A stretch of 64,000 bases of DNA from Gigaspora rosea. Taxonomy: Eukaryota > Glomeromycota > Glomeromycetes > Diversisporales > Gigasporaceae. The translations under genes were made by a program, and so were the position numbers. Numbering within the stretch: position 1 is the first letter of the stretch; each line of letters opens with the position of its first letter. The DNA is taken from positions 206,479 to 270,478 of the forward strand of contig QKWP01000495.1 in assembly GCA_003550325.1 (NCBI GenBank). Direction: 5' to 3'. Under the pieces are notes generated by a model, which was given only the letters and a program-made list of their open reading frames with translations, was not told where the DNA came from and made no database searches. Positions 1-11,783 of the stretch are shown here, piece after piece.

Positions 1-283
1 AATTTTATATTAAAATGCGAAACAATGCGAAAACCTGTGAAAATGATCAAAAATTTGCAAAAGCGTGATTATGTGAATATGTATATTGTTTATTTATTTT
101 TTTAAAAAAAATTTTAAAATTTTGCGAAATATTGCGATAATATGCAAAAAATTACCTCCTGCAACCCCGGAAGGAATAATTAGGTACAAATTAGGTACAA
201 ATTAGATACGGGATTGCATTGTTTTTATTTGCCCTATTTCGCAATATTTCGCAATACATTTCGAAATATTTCGAAATTTCTTT

Positions 284-377
284 TGAAATCTTTCAAAAGA
301 AATGCATACCGAAATCTTTCGAAAGATTGCGATTCTTTCGAAAGATTTCAGTATGCAATTTCTTTCGAAAGATTTCA
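284..377. repeat. Long palindrome built on TTTCGAAA
   Basis: The left half (284-325) reads as the near-exact reverse complement of the right half (335-377), around a short ATTGCGATT centre. Both arms contain CTTTCGAAAG and a GAAATGCATACC-like block. The flanking 200-280 region is full of TTTCGCAA and TTTCGAAA words. It could fold into a ~40-bp stem. The two overlapping opposite-strand open frames of 60-80 codons here are by-products of this symmetry and are not genes. Confidence 0.7.
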
Positions 378-392
378 TATATTTATTGCTGA

Positions 393-994
393 TGTTTAGA
401 AGCATCTTATAAAATCGTTGAACTTGATTTAAAAAAGCATTCAAATTCAGAGCATGTTGTATTTGAATTCTGTACTAGAAATATTTCTGTAGCTGGTATT
501 GATCATGATATTCTTCAAGAATTTCATAGATTTCCATTTCCTGTTAAAAATTACTTGCTTGTAAGTTCTGTGCCATTGAAGAAAGAATTGAGAAAGGAAA
601 AAATGCACCAGGTCTTACTTTGCTAATTGTGAATATCTTTTTTTTCGTCGACACTTGTTATCTTGTTGTCATATCTTTCACGAGCACAAATATGGTTGTA
701 CAAAGCTACTAACAAGTTATGCATGGTGAACTTTCAACAAATATTTAAGGATACTGGGTTTGATATATATTTTCCACAGAAATTAATGAATATAAAAAGC
801 CTGAAAAAACCTAAGCTGAGAAAGCTGCAGGAAGCCGACGTCTTGCAATAAATGAGTTAATAAAAAGAGTTCATGATGTATACTGGAGAATTGAGGAAAG
901 AGGTAGTTCAAAGCAAACCAATGCATTTATTCAGGAACTAAATATGAATCTAGAACCTCTCTTAAATAGTAAAAGTAATGATATATTAATGTAA
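393..994 (+). pseudogene. SWIM zinc-finger transposase-like gene remnant
   Basis: Coding-like sequence continues through three frames. 393-598 gives an open segment ending in KKELRKEK. The frame starting near 599 gives KCTRSYFANC, then HLLSCCHIF and a tryptophan at ~720. The next frame gives NFQQIFKDTGFDIYF. A final frame (about 827-994) gives RRLAINELIKRVHDVYWRIE and ends at TAA. The C-x-C...C-x-H arrangement followed by W...F..GF..Y resembles the C-terminal SWIM finger of MULE/FAR1-type transposases, which are plentiful in these fungi. The second SWIM cysteine appears as R. At least two frameshifts break it, so it is a dead fragment. The family call is an inference from the motif pattern alone. 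Confidence 0.5.
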
Positions 995-1305
995 CAAGCA
1001 ATTAAATAAATATCAAATGATTAATGCTTTATTATAATAATTTGGTTTAATATTTTTTTAAATTCTTTAAAATTTTTATTTAATTCTTTACCTTTTAGTT
1101 AAGTTCTTTAAAGTTTTTTATTTATATTCTTTAAAATTTTTAATTATGCATTTATTATTATAAACTAACAAAAAAAATATGGTGCTAATAAAATGACACA
1201 AGTGGTTATACTATAGCTGCTGCAACAAATCAGACCAGCAGGTATTTATAGTGTAAATATAAAATTGTTTTTTTTAATGAATATATAAAATTTTTTTAAC
1301 GTTTA

Positions 1306-2220
1306 AATAAAAATTTCTCAATATCTACTAAACCAAATTTGATAATTTTTTTTTAATTCTATAGTATTGTAGAATTAAAATAAAAAAATCTATTGATTTG
1401 ATAAATAATTATTGAGAGATATTTAAAGTTTAACAATTAAAGTTGTAGTACTAAAAATATAATCAATTATTTCTTGACAACCACATGAACAAATTTTAAT
1501 GAAAATTTTTCATTTTAATTCTACAAATATTTAGAATTAAATATAAAAAATTTTCATTGAATTTGATTATGTAGTCACCGAGAAATCTTTGTTCAAAGTT
1601 TAATATCTCTTGTAAAATAAAAACCTGAACTTTAAAATTTAAAGTAATTATTTCTCAATAACTACATAATCAAATTCGATGTTTTAATTCTACAAATTTA
1701 TAGAATTCTATAGAATTAAAATAAAAAAAATTTCACCGAATTTGACTCTGTAGTTATCAAGATATTTTTATTTGGGTTTAAAAATTTAGTGCACCCTGCA
1801 CTGTAGTGCACTCTATAGTAACAAATACAAACAATGATTAGGGTTAGAGTTAGGGTTAGGATTATAGTTAGGATTAGGATTAAAGTTTTAGAATATTAGT
1901 AAAATCGTGAGAGGAGCATTTTTTGTTAGTAACACAACAGGGGTTACCCTAATAAAATTTTGAGATACATAAAGGGGTGCACCGCAATGCAGGTGCACTA
2001 AATTTTAAAACCCTTTTTATTTAAACACAAAAAAATTATAATCATATAGGATTTTTCTCAATTTTCAATGCTTTTTTAAAACTTTAGTTGATATTTTCTC
2101 GATAACTATTAGGTCAAATTCAATAGTACTTTTTTTTATTTAATTTTACTTGCTTGTAGAATCAAAATAAAAAAATTATTAATATTAATAAGATAGTTGT
2201 CGGAAAACTATCGCTAGAAA
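1306..2220. repeat. Cluster of four diverged long hairpins
   Basis: Four inverted repeats lie in series, centred near 1365, 1520, 1700 and 2140. Each has a left arm like TTCTCAATAACTACATAATC and AAATTCGAT followed by TTTTAATTCTA. The right arm is the complement, TAGAATTAAAATAAAAAA, then GAATTTGATTATGTAGTTA. All four look like copies of one palindromic element. The third and fourth also flank the TIR element at 1774-2013. No coding capacity is visible here or in the preceding AT-rich 995-1305. Confidence 0.6.
1774..2013. mobile_element. 240-bp TIR element with telomere-like core
   Basis: The left end (1774-1800: GGGTTTAAAAATTTAGTGCA then CCCTGCA) matches the reverse complement of the right end (1988-2013) over ~26 bp. 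Inside are TTAGGG-like units (1837-1885: GATTAGGGTTAGAGTTAGGG and variants). The size, TIRs and lack of an ORF suggest a miniature non-autonomous element. No clean target duplication is seen because it sits inside the hairpin cluster. Confidence 0.5.
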
Positions 2221-3898
2221 ATATCAAAAATATCAAACCATTAAGGGTCGTTACATAGTATAGCCGAGGTTAATATTAATCATTGCCTTGCACTGTTAAT
2301 CGGTAGATCATATGATTGCACATGGCTTTAAGCGATCCCCAAATTTGTTTGTTTACTTGGTACTTACTGTTGTATTATTAATTGTTTGTTTATTTGTTTA
2401 CGTGTTTACAAAAGATCTGCAGTTCCAAGTCTAAGCTGATTCCCAAATAATGCTATGAAAAACAAAATTTTTTGTTTTCCGTTACAGAAAATTTGAAAAG
2501 TCATCTTTTTATGACTTCAAGTTAATCAGATAAATAATGCTTCTACCATTTTTCACGAAATAATGCTCACCTGCGCGTTATTTTGAGTATATGTGCATTA
2601 ATTAGAGTATGCACATGGCCATTATTTTGAAACAATAGTTGATTTTTTGATAAACTTGATTTTCCAAATAACAACCATGTGCGTTATATATAAGTAGTAA
2701 TGCCAAGAGAAAACTGGTATGTATGTATATTGTGAAAGTAGTGACTATTGAAGTGATAGCTAAAAACTACTAACAATACTACTATCTAACCTAAACACTA
2801 TCTAACGATTCGTCCAAGACTCTCAAACCTTGAACTGGTAGGCAGAAAGAAGCATAGAAGATTTGGTCCAGTCTCAAGGTTCGTAGAGTCTTGCTGCAGC
2901 GAGTAGAATCGATCTTAACAGTGGCACAGAATCGGTTTCAAATTAAATCACAGAGTATGCAATTGTTCGACAAATGAGATAATTAATCATTTATCAATTT
3001 ACAAAGGTATAGTTATAAGCGATACTTTTTTTTATTTCTATCAAATACAAATGTGGGTTTTTTGATATTCACAGGGACAAGAGTTCCGAATAGTAATTTT
3101 ATTATTAACAGGTAACTTCTTAGAGAATTAACTTCTACTAAATAATTTTGAAGTTCAGAACTCAACTGAGTTAACCTTCTATTAGCACAAAGAGATGAGT
3201 CTTTTAAACTTCTTTCTATTTAAAAACATATACAGTTTATACTCATTCTACTGTATCACTATCTCTTACTATACTATATTTGAAAATGGGAAAATGTATA
3301 TTATTTCTGCAGCAATCTTCCTGCTATATTTGGGCTATATTAACTTACCGTCGAGAGGGTACTTCGAAGTTGTTTTTTTCTAGCACTTGCCTGTAAATTA
3401 ATAATTTATCAATTATCAAATATTAAATATTTATCCTGTATAAACAATATAAACCTGTTTGATATTAAAATTTTATGCAAGTTATATAGGGTACGCATTA
3501 TTTAGAGACGCGTATAGGCATTATTTTAAGACATTACATGATATTTTGGAGGTACTATTTTCTAAATAACGCCCATGCTCATTATTCACAAAAAAAAAAT
3601 ATGTTAATAAACACTATCTATTTTTTGTTCTCCAAAAATATTCTTATATACCAAATAATTGTTTTCTATTGTTATTATCGCTCTAGTTTTGATTTTTGTT
3701 TCCATTTGGAATTGGTCTTGAGAATTAGCGGAAAGAGTTGCCTTATTATAATTTCATATATATATATTTTTTTTTTGATGATCATATCATACTTTATTTC
3801 AAAGAATATAGTTACATATGCAAATGTTGACCCTATTTTGATACTTTATATCTTACAACTAAAGTATGGCTCACCCGGTTACCATGGGTACCTGTGCA
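2221..3898. other. AT-rich non-coding stretch with palindrome fragments
   Basis: No supportable gene. Short related words occur (GCGCGTTATTTTGA near 2573, ATAACGCCCATG near 3568). They resemble the ends of the palindromic element at 38142-38250, so decayed copies of that family may lie here. The small open frames at 3195-3383 and 3538-3951 are phenylalanine/isoleucine-rich translations of T-rich DNA with no recognisable features. Confidence 0.4.
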
Positions 3899-4150
3899 CA
3901 GTGTTGTCACTTGGATGTTTTTTGGACATTTTGAACATTTTTTCAAATTAAAATTACTTAAAATTTTATTAAGATAATCTATTTTAATTTTTTTACCAAT
4001 CAGTCCAGCATCTAAAAAAATATATAATTATATATTTTTTTAAATTACTTTTTTGATTAGTTAAACATGGGACATAGGCTTGGACGATTTTGGACAATCT
4101 TGGACGTTGGACAAAAAACATAGTATGGACACATCCAAGTGACAACACTG
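3899..4150. mobile_element. hAT-type miniature element (252 bp)
   Basis: The ends are CAGTGTTGTCACTTGGATGT (3899) and its exact complement ACATCCAAGTGACAACACTG (ending 4150). A CAGTG start and an ~8-bp target duplication are hallmarks of hAT elements. Here the flanks are CCTGTGCA (3891-3898) and CCTGTGTG (4151-4158), matching at 6 of 8 positions, which fits an old insertion. There is no transposase, so it is non-autonomous. The open frames that cross it are spurious. Confidence 0.7.
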
Positions 4151-4479
4151 CCTGTGTGCGACCTGCCAAAGTAGAATTCATCTTACTAACTAATTAGACT
4201 TATGCCTATATTAGTCAGGTCTGAGACACGGTTCTACAGCCAGTCATGATCTACTTAGAGGGTTCTACCAACCCCTTAAACCTGTATTTATCCAACAATC
4301 TAATTCTTCTATAACTATACATTTACATCTTTTTTCTCTTTTTTTTACATGCTTTTGTTTCTCTTTTTCGAAAACATTACTGCACCTTTTTTTTTGAATG
4401 ATTCTCATCATTTTTCCTGCTTTTCCTTCCTCTTTTATTTGCTACGTCAGATTTTTCTCTATTTAATGATTTCTCTTTT
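4151..4479. other. Intergenic, no gene seen
   Basis: AT-rich sequence between the hAT-type element and the LINE tail. The T-rich part from ~4330 may be the LINE 3' end (A-rich on the minus strand). Confidence 0.3.
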
Positions 4480-6960
4480 GTCTAGTAGTAATACCTGTGT
4501 TCCTTTCCTACTCGACGATTCTTTTACAACTTTCTCTCCATATGTTTTCCTGGAACATGGACATCCATTTGTCTAACCAAAGAACTAGTATGTTAGAAAT
4601 TGTTTTTTCTGATACTGAACTGCTCTAGGATTGTACAAATCTTTAATAGAAGAATGCTTCTCGCTAATTTTTTCTTTTTTCGATATAGTATTTATTATGT
4701 TCAAGGAGGATTTTCTGGAGTTGATATGGACTTATTTCGAACTTCTCCTCTTGATTAAGAGATGACCAGATTTTTCTGATGATCTTTTCCACCTTTTTGT
4801 TCCAAACTAGGATGTTAACTTTGTAGTTAGTAAGGTGTTCGAAGTTCTCTTTGCTTTCTTTGCATCTAGGGCAGGTTATAACCAGGTACAGGTTTTGTGG
4901 AATTTCTCTTTCTTTTAAGTAGTGAATGGAGAAGCCAGTTCACTGCCTTGATTCTAAAGATTGATCTCTATAGTTTTTTCTGATAAGAGCTCTGGATTTT
5001 CTTGTTAGTTGCCAAAAATCCCTGAATGTTTCTCAATTCTTGTCCTGAGTATGTTCTTGATAGAGACTGTCTTTTTTGTACCTTAAAAAAGTCTATTCTG
5101 CTTTATAATACATATTGGTTCATTTCTTTATAAAGCTTCTTATTGGTACTTCAATACTTCTATTGTTCCATGTAGGTTGAAACACTCTCGACACTGAGCC
5201 TTCTTTCAAGAGATTTTTGGTTTCTATATCAATTCTCCCTTCTTTGGCTAGGATATCTGCTCTCTCATTCCATAGGTCTCTCGAATGTGCTTTTACTTTG
5301 ATCTTCATAATCTCTAGTTTCTTCATCTCAATGTTCTTCTTTATATTTCCTATAATGCCTATGTTCTTCGTCTTGAACTAACTACGGAGGCTCCATCTTG
5401 TTTCTAGGTTTCTTACTACCTATATCGACACTTGACTATTAATGAAAATTTTCACCTTACATCCAGGAGGTAAAATCAGCAGGGCTATTAAAATAGCTAC
5501 CAATTCTGACCTCGTAGATAAGAACTATCCTTCAATTTTTTCTTTTATCTCATTTACTATTCTATTATTGCTATCTATCTGAACTATACTATATCCACCA
5601 CTACATCTATTCAATACCCTTCTCCAAGTAAGCCATCTGTGTAAACATTTTTTCCAGGATGTCTAATAATTTCTTTCTCTTCTGTGTGTTACTAATTGAT
5701 CTGTGAATGCTTTTTTTTTCCTAGCTTTTGATCTTTATAGTGTCATGGGCTTGAGATTCAGAAAATTGCATTAAAGTCGCATTTCTAGAGCATGTGCTTC
5801 TTGAAGTTTCTTTTTTTCATTCAAAGGTCCCAACTATTTATACTGTGTTTTATCCATTTGCTTATATTTTCTACTTTTCTTTTGTCAATTTTCACATTTC
5901 TACTTGGTTCTCTTCATTTGATTCTTACCTTCTTTATATTGCTTCTGTCTTCTGCTTTGTTTTCCTGTTCGTCTTCTTCCCATTCTGAGATTTTTACTAG
6001 GGAGTTTAACTTTTGTTTTCTACTCTGTCTATGAATGGTTTATTAGATTCATCCGAGTACTCTAGCACCCAATCTTTTTTTGTTCTTTTTCCTGAGATTG
6101 GATGTATTCTTCTTGAATAAGTTTGCAACTCGAGTTTGAGACTAGATACTGAGGTTTTACTTTTCTCATGGCTTATTAGAAATAACGATCTCTTCCAATC
6201 TTTTAAACCAATTTCTCTTGGGGCTAAGATTTCTTAGTTTTTTTATCTGTTGCCAAGATAATAAGGAGAAGCACTTATGTGTAGTTATTTGTCCTATTAA
6301 CCATATTTCAAGACCTTTTAAACTTTACATTTTGCCTCTCCAGTTATCTTCTCTTAGGATCCTTTTGATTTCTGTCTTTTTGTCCCAGTTGGCCAAAATT
6401 TTCCAGTTATCTTCTATTAGGCTGCTTCTTATATCAATCCCTAATTTCTTAATCTCGGCAAGGATAGTGGTATTCAGGTTGTGGTTTCAGCCTATTTCTG
6501 CTAACTCCCCCTCATCTAGTTGTCATATGGGGTCTGCTGAAATAAAATCCAATTGAGCTCTTCTTAGCCTTAACATCATGATATCCACTGCTAGTCCCAT
6601 GCTATTAAATCTTATAAACCACTTTGAAATCAGGTGTTCTAAATGTCTCTGCCAAAGGGATTTCATTACTATTATTAGTTCATGGTACAGGTATGCATGG
6701 GCCATTGTTTTTTCAGAACCTGCTTTCCATTTGATAACCTGCAATATAGGGCTTTGTATTTCATTACATTTCTTTTTCAATAGTAGTTGTATATTCAATC
6801 TATATTCTAAACTAGGGATCAATATTTTATTGTTTATATATTTTGCCTGTTCAACAGAAATTTCTTTTTTTCTAATTAGATTTACGAAATCTGAGATTTC
6901 TTTCTTAAGTTTTGCTTTACATTTTTTTCGTCTTTTTCAGAGAAATCCAAATAATTTTAT
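4480..6960 (-). mobile_element. Dead LINE (non-LTR retrotransposon) 3' portion
   Basis: Read on the minus strand, a broken reading frame runs from ~6960 to ~4480. From ~6950 to 6523 it gives the region after the reverse-transcriptase core (YINNKILIPSLEYRLNIQ, then KSLWQRHLEHLI). From ~6470 to 6240 it gives a spacer with two EDNW motifs. From ~5520 to 5200 it gives an RNase H domain: STRSELVAILIALL, FINSQ, then VKAHSRDLWNERADILAKEG. From ~4920 to 4700 it gives a C-terminal CPRCKE...FEHL knuckle, followed by LWLDKWMSMFQENIWRESC. The order RT tail, RNase H, zinc-knuckle tail is that of LINEs common in Glomeromycotina. Stops interrupt it repeatedly, and the second RNase H acid is N (FINSQ where FxDSQ is usual). 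The RT core and 5' part are missing, as in a 5'-truncated copy. Confidence 0.8.
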
Positions 6961-8035
6961 ACATATATTAAATTATATATGGTATATAATATATATATAT
7001 TATATATTATTTAATATTAACTTTTTTCTACTAGTCCATTTTGGATGATTTTACTACCAAAATGTTTGTCTCAATAAGACAATTCTAATAAACCCAAAAT
7101 CATTAAAATCTAATTACAGGGTCACAAGATTGTTAAGGTTTTGTATTACTAGGCTAATGCATAGCATTGTATGGCCAGAGCCAAAATATTAAATTTTAGA
7201 ATAAGCTATTTGGATTTATAAAGTATTCGAGATAAGCTAATTTATTTTACTCAATAGTAGCATAATTTTTAGATTCCTATTGAAAATGGCACTTTTTTTT
7301 TATGCCATCAGGGACGATACCAACGATTCATTAGGAATCACAATGATTTATTAAGAATCAACGATTTATTAGAATAAGCTATTAGATTTATTAATAATAA
7401 ATTTATATGTATTTTTATTTTAAATTAAATTATTTTAATAAATATATTAGATATACTATAATTTTAATTTCAACAATTTCAATATTTTTATTTAATAAAG
7501 TTTTTAAATACATAATTTTAAAATAGAGCAATTTTTAAGTAATAAATTTGAATCAAAAATTTTTTATTATTTGTTAATACGTAGTGAATATGAATGAATA
7601 CTTTATTTAAATACACTGATTAATAAATGATCTTTATACTTACTGCTAAATACGTATGAGTGAACGAATCTGATATATCCTAAATTTATTAATTACAGAA
7701 TAAATAAATAATTTTGTATTACCAACTAATCTGTGTAAATAAGCGAACAAATAAAATACTTTTAAGAAGAATTTGCGGAATTTTTGGTAATTGGGAATTA
7801 GCATCCATTTTTATCTTTGGAACTTCCTCTAGTTCTCTTGGACTAGAATTAGGCTCTAATTATTTGCCAAATTCTCTAATATCTACACTCCCTTTTCAGT
7901 AAAAAGAAGTTGTTCGATATTTTTATGATCTAAAACTTTTTACTGCAATATTAAAAATGGCTAACCGATTAAATTAATAAACGGTTAAGTGGTTATTAAA
8001 TGGCTAAATATATATATATATATATATATAAGTAC

Positions 8036-8160
8036 ATCGTTGGTAATTGGTAGTGGTAAAGAAAATACATTTTGATGAAACATCTTGTTAAACATTTTGG
8101 CAATGTCTCTTGTTAATTCTAAATGTTGGACTTGATCTTCACCAATCAGTACATATGTCG
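8036..8160 (-). pseudogene. Orphan exon of tryptophanyl-tRNA synthetase
   Basis: The minus strand encodes ATYVLIGEDQVQHLELTR, then DIAKMFNKMFHQNVFSLPLP, in one open frame. The block GEDQ-x-QHLELTRDIA is the signature of class I tryptophanyl-tRNA synthetases of bacterial/mitochondrial type. It lies between the HxGH and KMSKS motifs and charges tRNA-Trp. The segment is bounded by a plausible acceptor (TTTTCAAAG, upstream on this strand) and donor (ACGAT|GTACTT). I could not find neighbouring exons with HxGH or KMSKS in the surrounding kilobases. It lies inside a repeat structure, so it is more likely a captured or relict exon than part of a working gene. The family call is strong. The 'pseudogene' status is an inference. 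Confidence 0.7.
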
Positions 8161-8361
8161 CTTTGAAAATAAAATGTAATATGCTAAATGATTAATAGAT
8201 GGTCAAGTAATTATCGCAGTTTGCAACAAAAAGGTATGACCCTATGATTTTGTGATGATGCAAGGAAAATTTTAGAATCTAATAAAAGAATTTAATAGAG
8301 AACCATACTTGAAATCAGTAGTATATAAAAGAGAATCATACTTAAAATCAGTAGTATACAA

Positions 8362-8715
8362 AAACAGTTAAACGATTATTAATCGTGTTAAATGACATAA
8401 TTAATTGCTAGTATAATTTTTCGCGGTTCCAATCCTTACCTTCATTCCATACAGTATTTTGGGTTCCAAAGTAATTAAATAATTAAATGATCATATAAAC
8501 GGTTAACCTATTAGACAATTATAAAAATGGTTAAACGATTAAATGATTAATAAACGGTTAAGCGGTTATTAAACAGCTAAATGATTAATAAACGGTTAAT
8601 TAAATAATTAAACAGTTAAACGATTATTAAGTGTGTTAAATGATATGATTAATTGCCTGCATAATTTTTCGCGGTTCCAATCCTTATCTTCATTCCATAT
8701 AGTGTTTTGTGTTCC
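8362..8715. repeat. Direct repeat pair (~105 bp, offset 244 bp)
   Basis: The segment 8362-8470 (AAACAGTTAAACGATTATTA through CGCGGTTCCAATCCTTACC to GGGTTCC) recurs at 8606-8715 with a few substitutions. Between the two are degenerate repeats of the type ATGATTAATAAACGGTTAAG, also seen at 7955-8010. No coding potential. Confidence 0.65.
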
Positions 8716-9316
8716 AAAATATGAATTCATATTCATCAAAGACCTTTATTCAAAGCTTTGAATTTCTGCAGTGTTTGAGAGTTTAGAGTGTTATAGGGTT
8801 AGATTAAAAAAAAAAGAGCGAAGTACTTTAAAAGGAATGTAGTGCACAAACGTAATTAATAATAAAACAAGTTTTTAATAAAAAAGCAGGATTATCGTTA
8901 TACTGCTTTAAAAGTAACTCTACGATACGATAGGGTTTGTTATTTTTTGGCTTTTTTTTGACTTTTTAATTACATGACACGCGTGTGGACAAACAAAAAA
9001 GTTCAAAGTTGGACTTTTGATACAATTTCTATAAAATGTACAAAGATGCATCAGAAAAGATACGTTTTTTTGGGCAAAATGCATCAAAAACGTAACTTTT
9101 GTATCACTTCGCATAGAAACTTAGGGTCAGTCGCTACGTTCCAGCCAATTATACAGTATATATAAATTTTAATATATAATATATATATATATAATAATAC
9201 AAAACCTTAGCGATCTTATGACCCTGTGATTGGATTTTAATAATTTTGGGCTTGTTAGAATTGTTCATTGAGGTGAGCATCTTGGTAGTAAAATTATCCA
9301 AGATGGACCAGTAGAT

Positions 9317-10619
9317 CAAGGGCTATTTAATATCAGATATTATATATATTTATATAATATATTATAAATATTAGTCATTATATTAACCAATCAGAATTGA
9401 GATTAGAGTGATCACACTATATATGGATGGGTGGCTATTAAGTAAAAAATATTATGTGATAAATGGCACATCCCTAATTCTAGTTACTATAAAAACTATA
9501 TTAAAATTTAAAAAATTGGTCAAATATAAAAATCTAAAATCTTACTTAAACTTAATTATTTTAAAAACTATAGCATAAAATTTTTAAACTTTTTTTTATT
9601 TAAAATATAGATTTAAAGAACTTATAATTTAATTTTTAGCTTAATATCTTTTATATTTAGCTCTGTATAAATTTTTAAAAAGTGTTCACAATAATATAGT
9701 TAATTACTATATACAGAATTAATAACTAACTAAAGGGAAAGTTTTGTTTAGACTACTTTATCTGTGGCCAATATTTGGCTAAATAAGGACCAAAGTTCTC
9801 TTTAGTCTATAAAATAAGTATAATTTGTTCAGAAAGGTCCCATTTATCCAAACTGGCCAAGGTTAGTATATTGTAAAATTGAATAAAAGCTGATACTATT
9901 TAGGTATATTGTTGCTATGAAACTACAAAAAGCTAATATTATTCAAGATTCAAAATAATATTAAACATAGTATAATTTAGAGTATAGTAAGTTTATAGTT
10001 GTACTATATATAGATATATGATATATTGTTGTTTGTTTTGATAATGCTAGATTGCTAATTATTCCAATTTAGGTATTGATAATATAATTTTTGATTTTGA
10101 TGAGAGTAAACTGAATTACCCACTTTTGAGTAAACAAAAGACTGATATAAAGCAGTAGAACCTGAAATATTAAAACCAAGTATCTATGTATAGTTTTAAG
10201 CAAAATGTGGTTTGATCATGTATCTTTGTAGAGGCAAGGTTTGTGTTAAAATTGTTTATTTGAGTGGTGCCCTCATGAAAGTGAGATTTAACCAAAGCAA
10301 ACTTATTGTATTTTTAAAATTTTTTTCTTATCAAAAACTAGAGTTAGAGAACAGATCAAGTAAAGAATAACAGTAGTTGGTAAACATTTGTATACAATAT
10401 AACTGCATTTTTTTTTTTTAAGTCACTGAAAAGTGAGATATGGATAAAAATATAATAAAACAGAGATTAGCAAAAAGAGTTTTAATTTTAAAACCATTTT
10501 TAAGTTTTTATTTTATTTTATTTATTTATTTATTTTTTCTGCTACAAATATTAGATTTTTTTTGTAAAAATAGCTAGTAGCACATATTAATTTATTCGAT
10601 TCCTATTTTTTGCATTTAT
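9317..10619. other. AT-rich stretch without recognisable genes
   Basis: I see no conserved coding motif, long ORF or clear repeat, only homopolymer tracts and TATA-rich DNA. Confidence 0.35.
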
Positions 10620-11110
10620 AATTTTTTTTTGAATAGCTCTCAATAAAAAGTCACTTGCAATATGGCCTTTAGATGTATGTGAATGTCCACATTGAAGATG
10701 AATATTAATCTTTTTAAAGATTCATATTTCTCGTGATCAAGCATTCCAAACTGTGTATTCTCTTTGTTTTATTATTTTTTGAAAATTTTTTCATTCTTTT
10801 ATATAAAATTCAACAATACGTATTGTGAATATTCATTTTAAATTCAGGCCTAAACTTTATTTTCCAAAAAAACTGTAAGTTCATTAATGTTTTACCTATT
10901 TCACCTTTAAGATTACGCACAATTCCATTACAAAAATAATCTATTTAATATAATTTTGATTTATCATAATTTTTTTCTTTGAGCAATGTTATATTATTTT
11001 GTTTAATATACGATATAGCCTAATCTGGCCAAGCAATTTATATGCCCTATCTCAGAAAGATCTATTGTAGTAACTATTCCAGAAATCTTTTGAATAAACC
11101 TGTTTATATT
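10620..11110 (-). pseudogene. Decayed coding remnant, family unknown
   Basis: The minus strand shows coding-like pieces in shifting frames: ISGIVTTIDLSEIGHINC near 11080, GIVRNLKGEIGKTLMNLQFF near 10900, FRPEFKMNIHNTYC near 10830, and INIHLQCGHSHTSKGHIASD near 10670. Amino-acid composition and continuity suggest a once-functional gene, possibly transposon-derived given the C-x-H-x-H spacing. I cannot name the family, and the frame is broken several times. Confidence 0.25.
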
Positions 11111-11783
11111 CCCTATTGTCACAGCTGGAAATTAGAGACCTCAATTTAAAAAATATAATTTTTGAAAATTTCATATTAAAATAATTAAAATTTTTAGCTT
11201 TTGCTATTTGCAGCTTCAGCTATGACTCCTATTTACTTTATTATCTATATTTATATCTAAGCCCAGATTTTTTTAATGATATTTTTTTTATATTTTATTT
11301 GCTTCTTGTTCACGGTCATTTTCATTCATAAGTTTTTCCACATTGCTAAAACTTGGATTTGCTTGTCAATAAATTCATGATCACTTAAAATTTTATTATT
11401 AAAATAGCTTCAAGCATTTGTTTAAGCTCTATGATACTGAATTGTGCCATTGATTGATATCTTTTCAATTGTTTTCTCTTTATGCTTATTAAATTTTTTT
11501 CAAAATATCTAAGTGATCTCCCTTTTCAATTATCTTCTTACATTCTTTACAATCTTTATAATTTTTAAACTTTGAAATATCATTTAATTCATTTTCTATT
11601 AACAGATACATTCTTCTTGAATTAAATTATTGTTTATATCTTTATTTTTCTAAAAAGATTGATTTCATTCTTGATCAACTTTTTTTGGTTTAAAAATGTT
11701 ATATTAATAGTATAGTGACTTGTTTTTTAAATTAAATTCAATAAATAAATTTCTTTTTAAAATATTGCATCCCAATAAGTATA
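11111..11783. other. Intergenic, no gene seen
   Basis: AT-rich DNA with no ORF or repeat that I can support. It may contain further pieces of the decayed sequence at 10620-11110. Confidence 0.3.

Larger units (their letters stand above)
7030..9316. repeat. Large inverted repeat, ~120-bp arms
   Basis: The left arm (about 7030-7150) and right arm (about 9194-9316) are inverted copies with ~85-90% identity by eye. Shared blocks are TACTACCAAAATG / TGG-TAGTAAAATTATCC, GGGTCACAAGATTGTTAAGG / CTTAGCGATCTTATGACCC and AATACAAAACCTTA. The similarity extends outwards into TATATA-rich tracts (6985-7030; 9317-9365). The 2-kb interior holds no transposase. It contains an orphan exon (8036-8160) and direct repeats (8362-8715). 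It is either a decayed non-autonomous TIR element or two inverted copies of a shorter repeat. Confidence 0.6.

Noticed and set aside
1837..1885. True telomere
   Set aside because: Only a few degenerate TTAGGG units inside a TIR element, with ordinary sequence on both sides.
6218..7048. Plus-strand ORFs of 112 and 156 codons
   Set aside because: They are antisense to the LINE coding sequence, which shows recognisable motifs on the minus strand.
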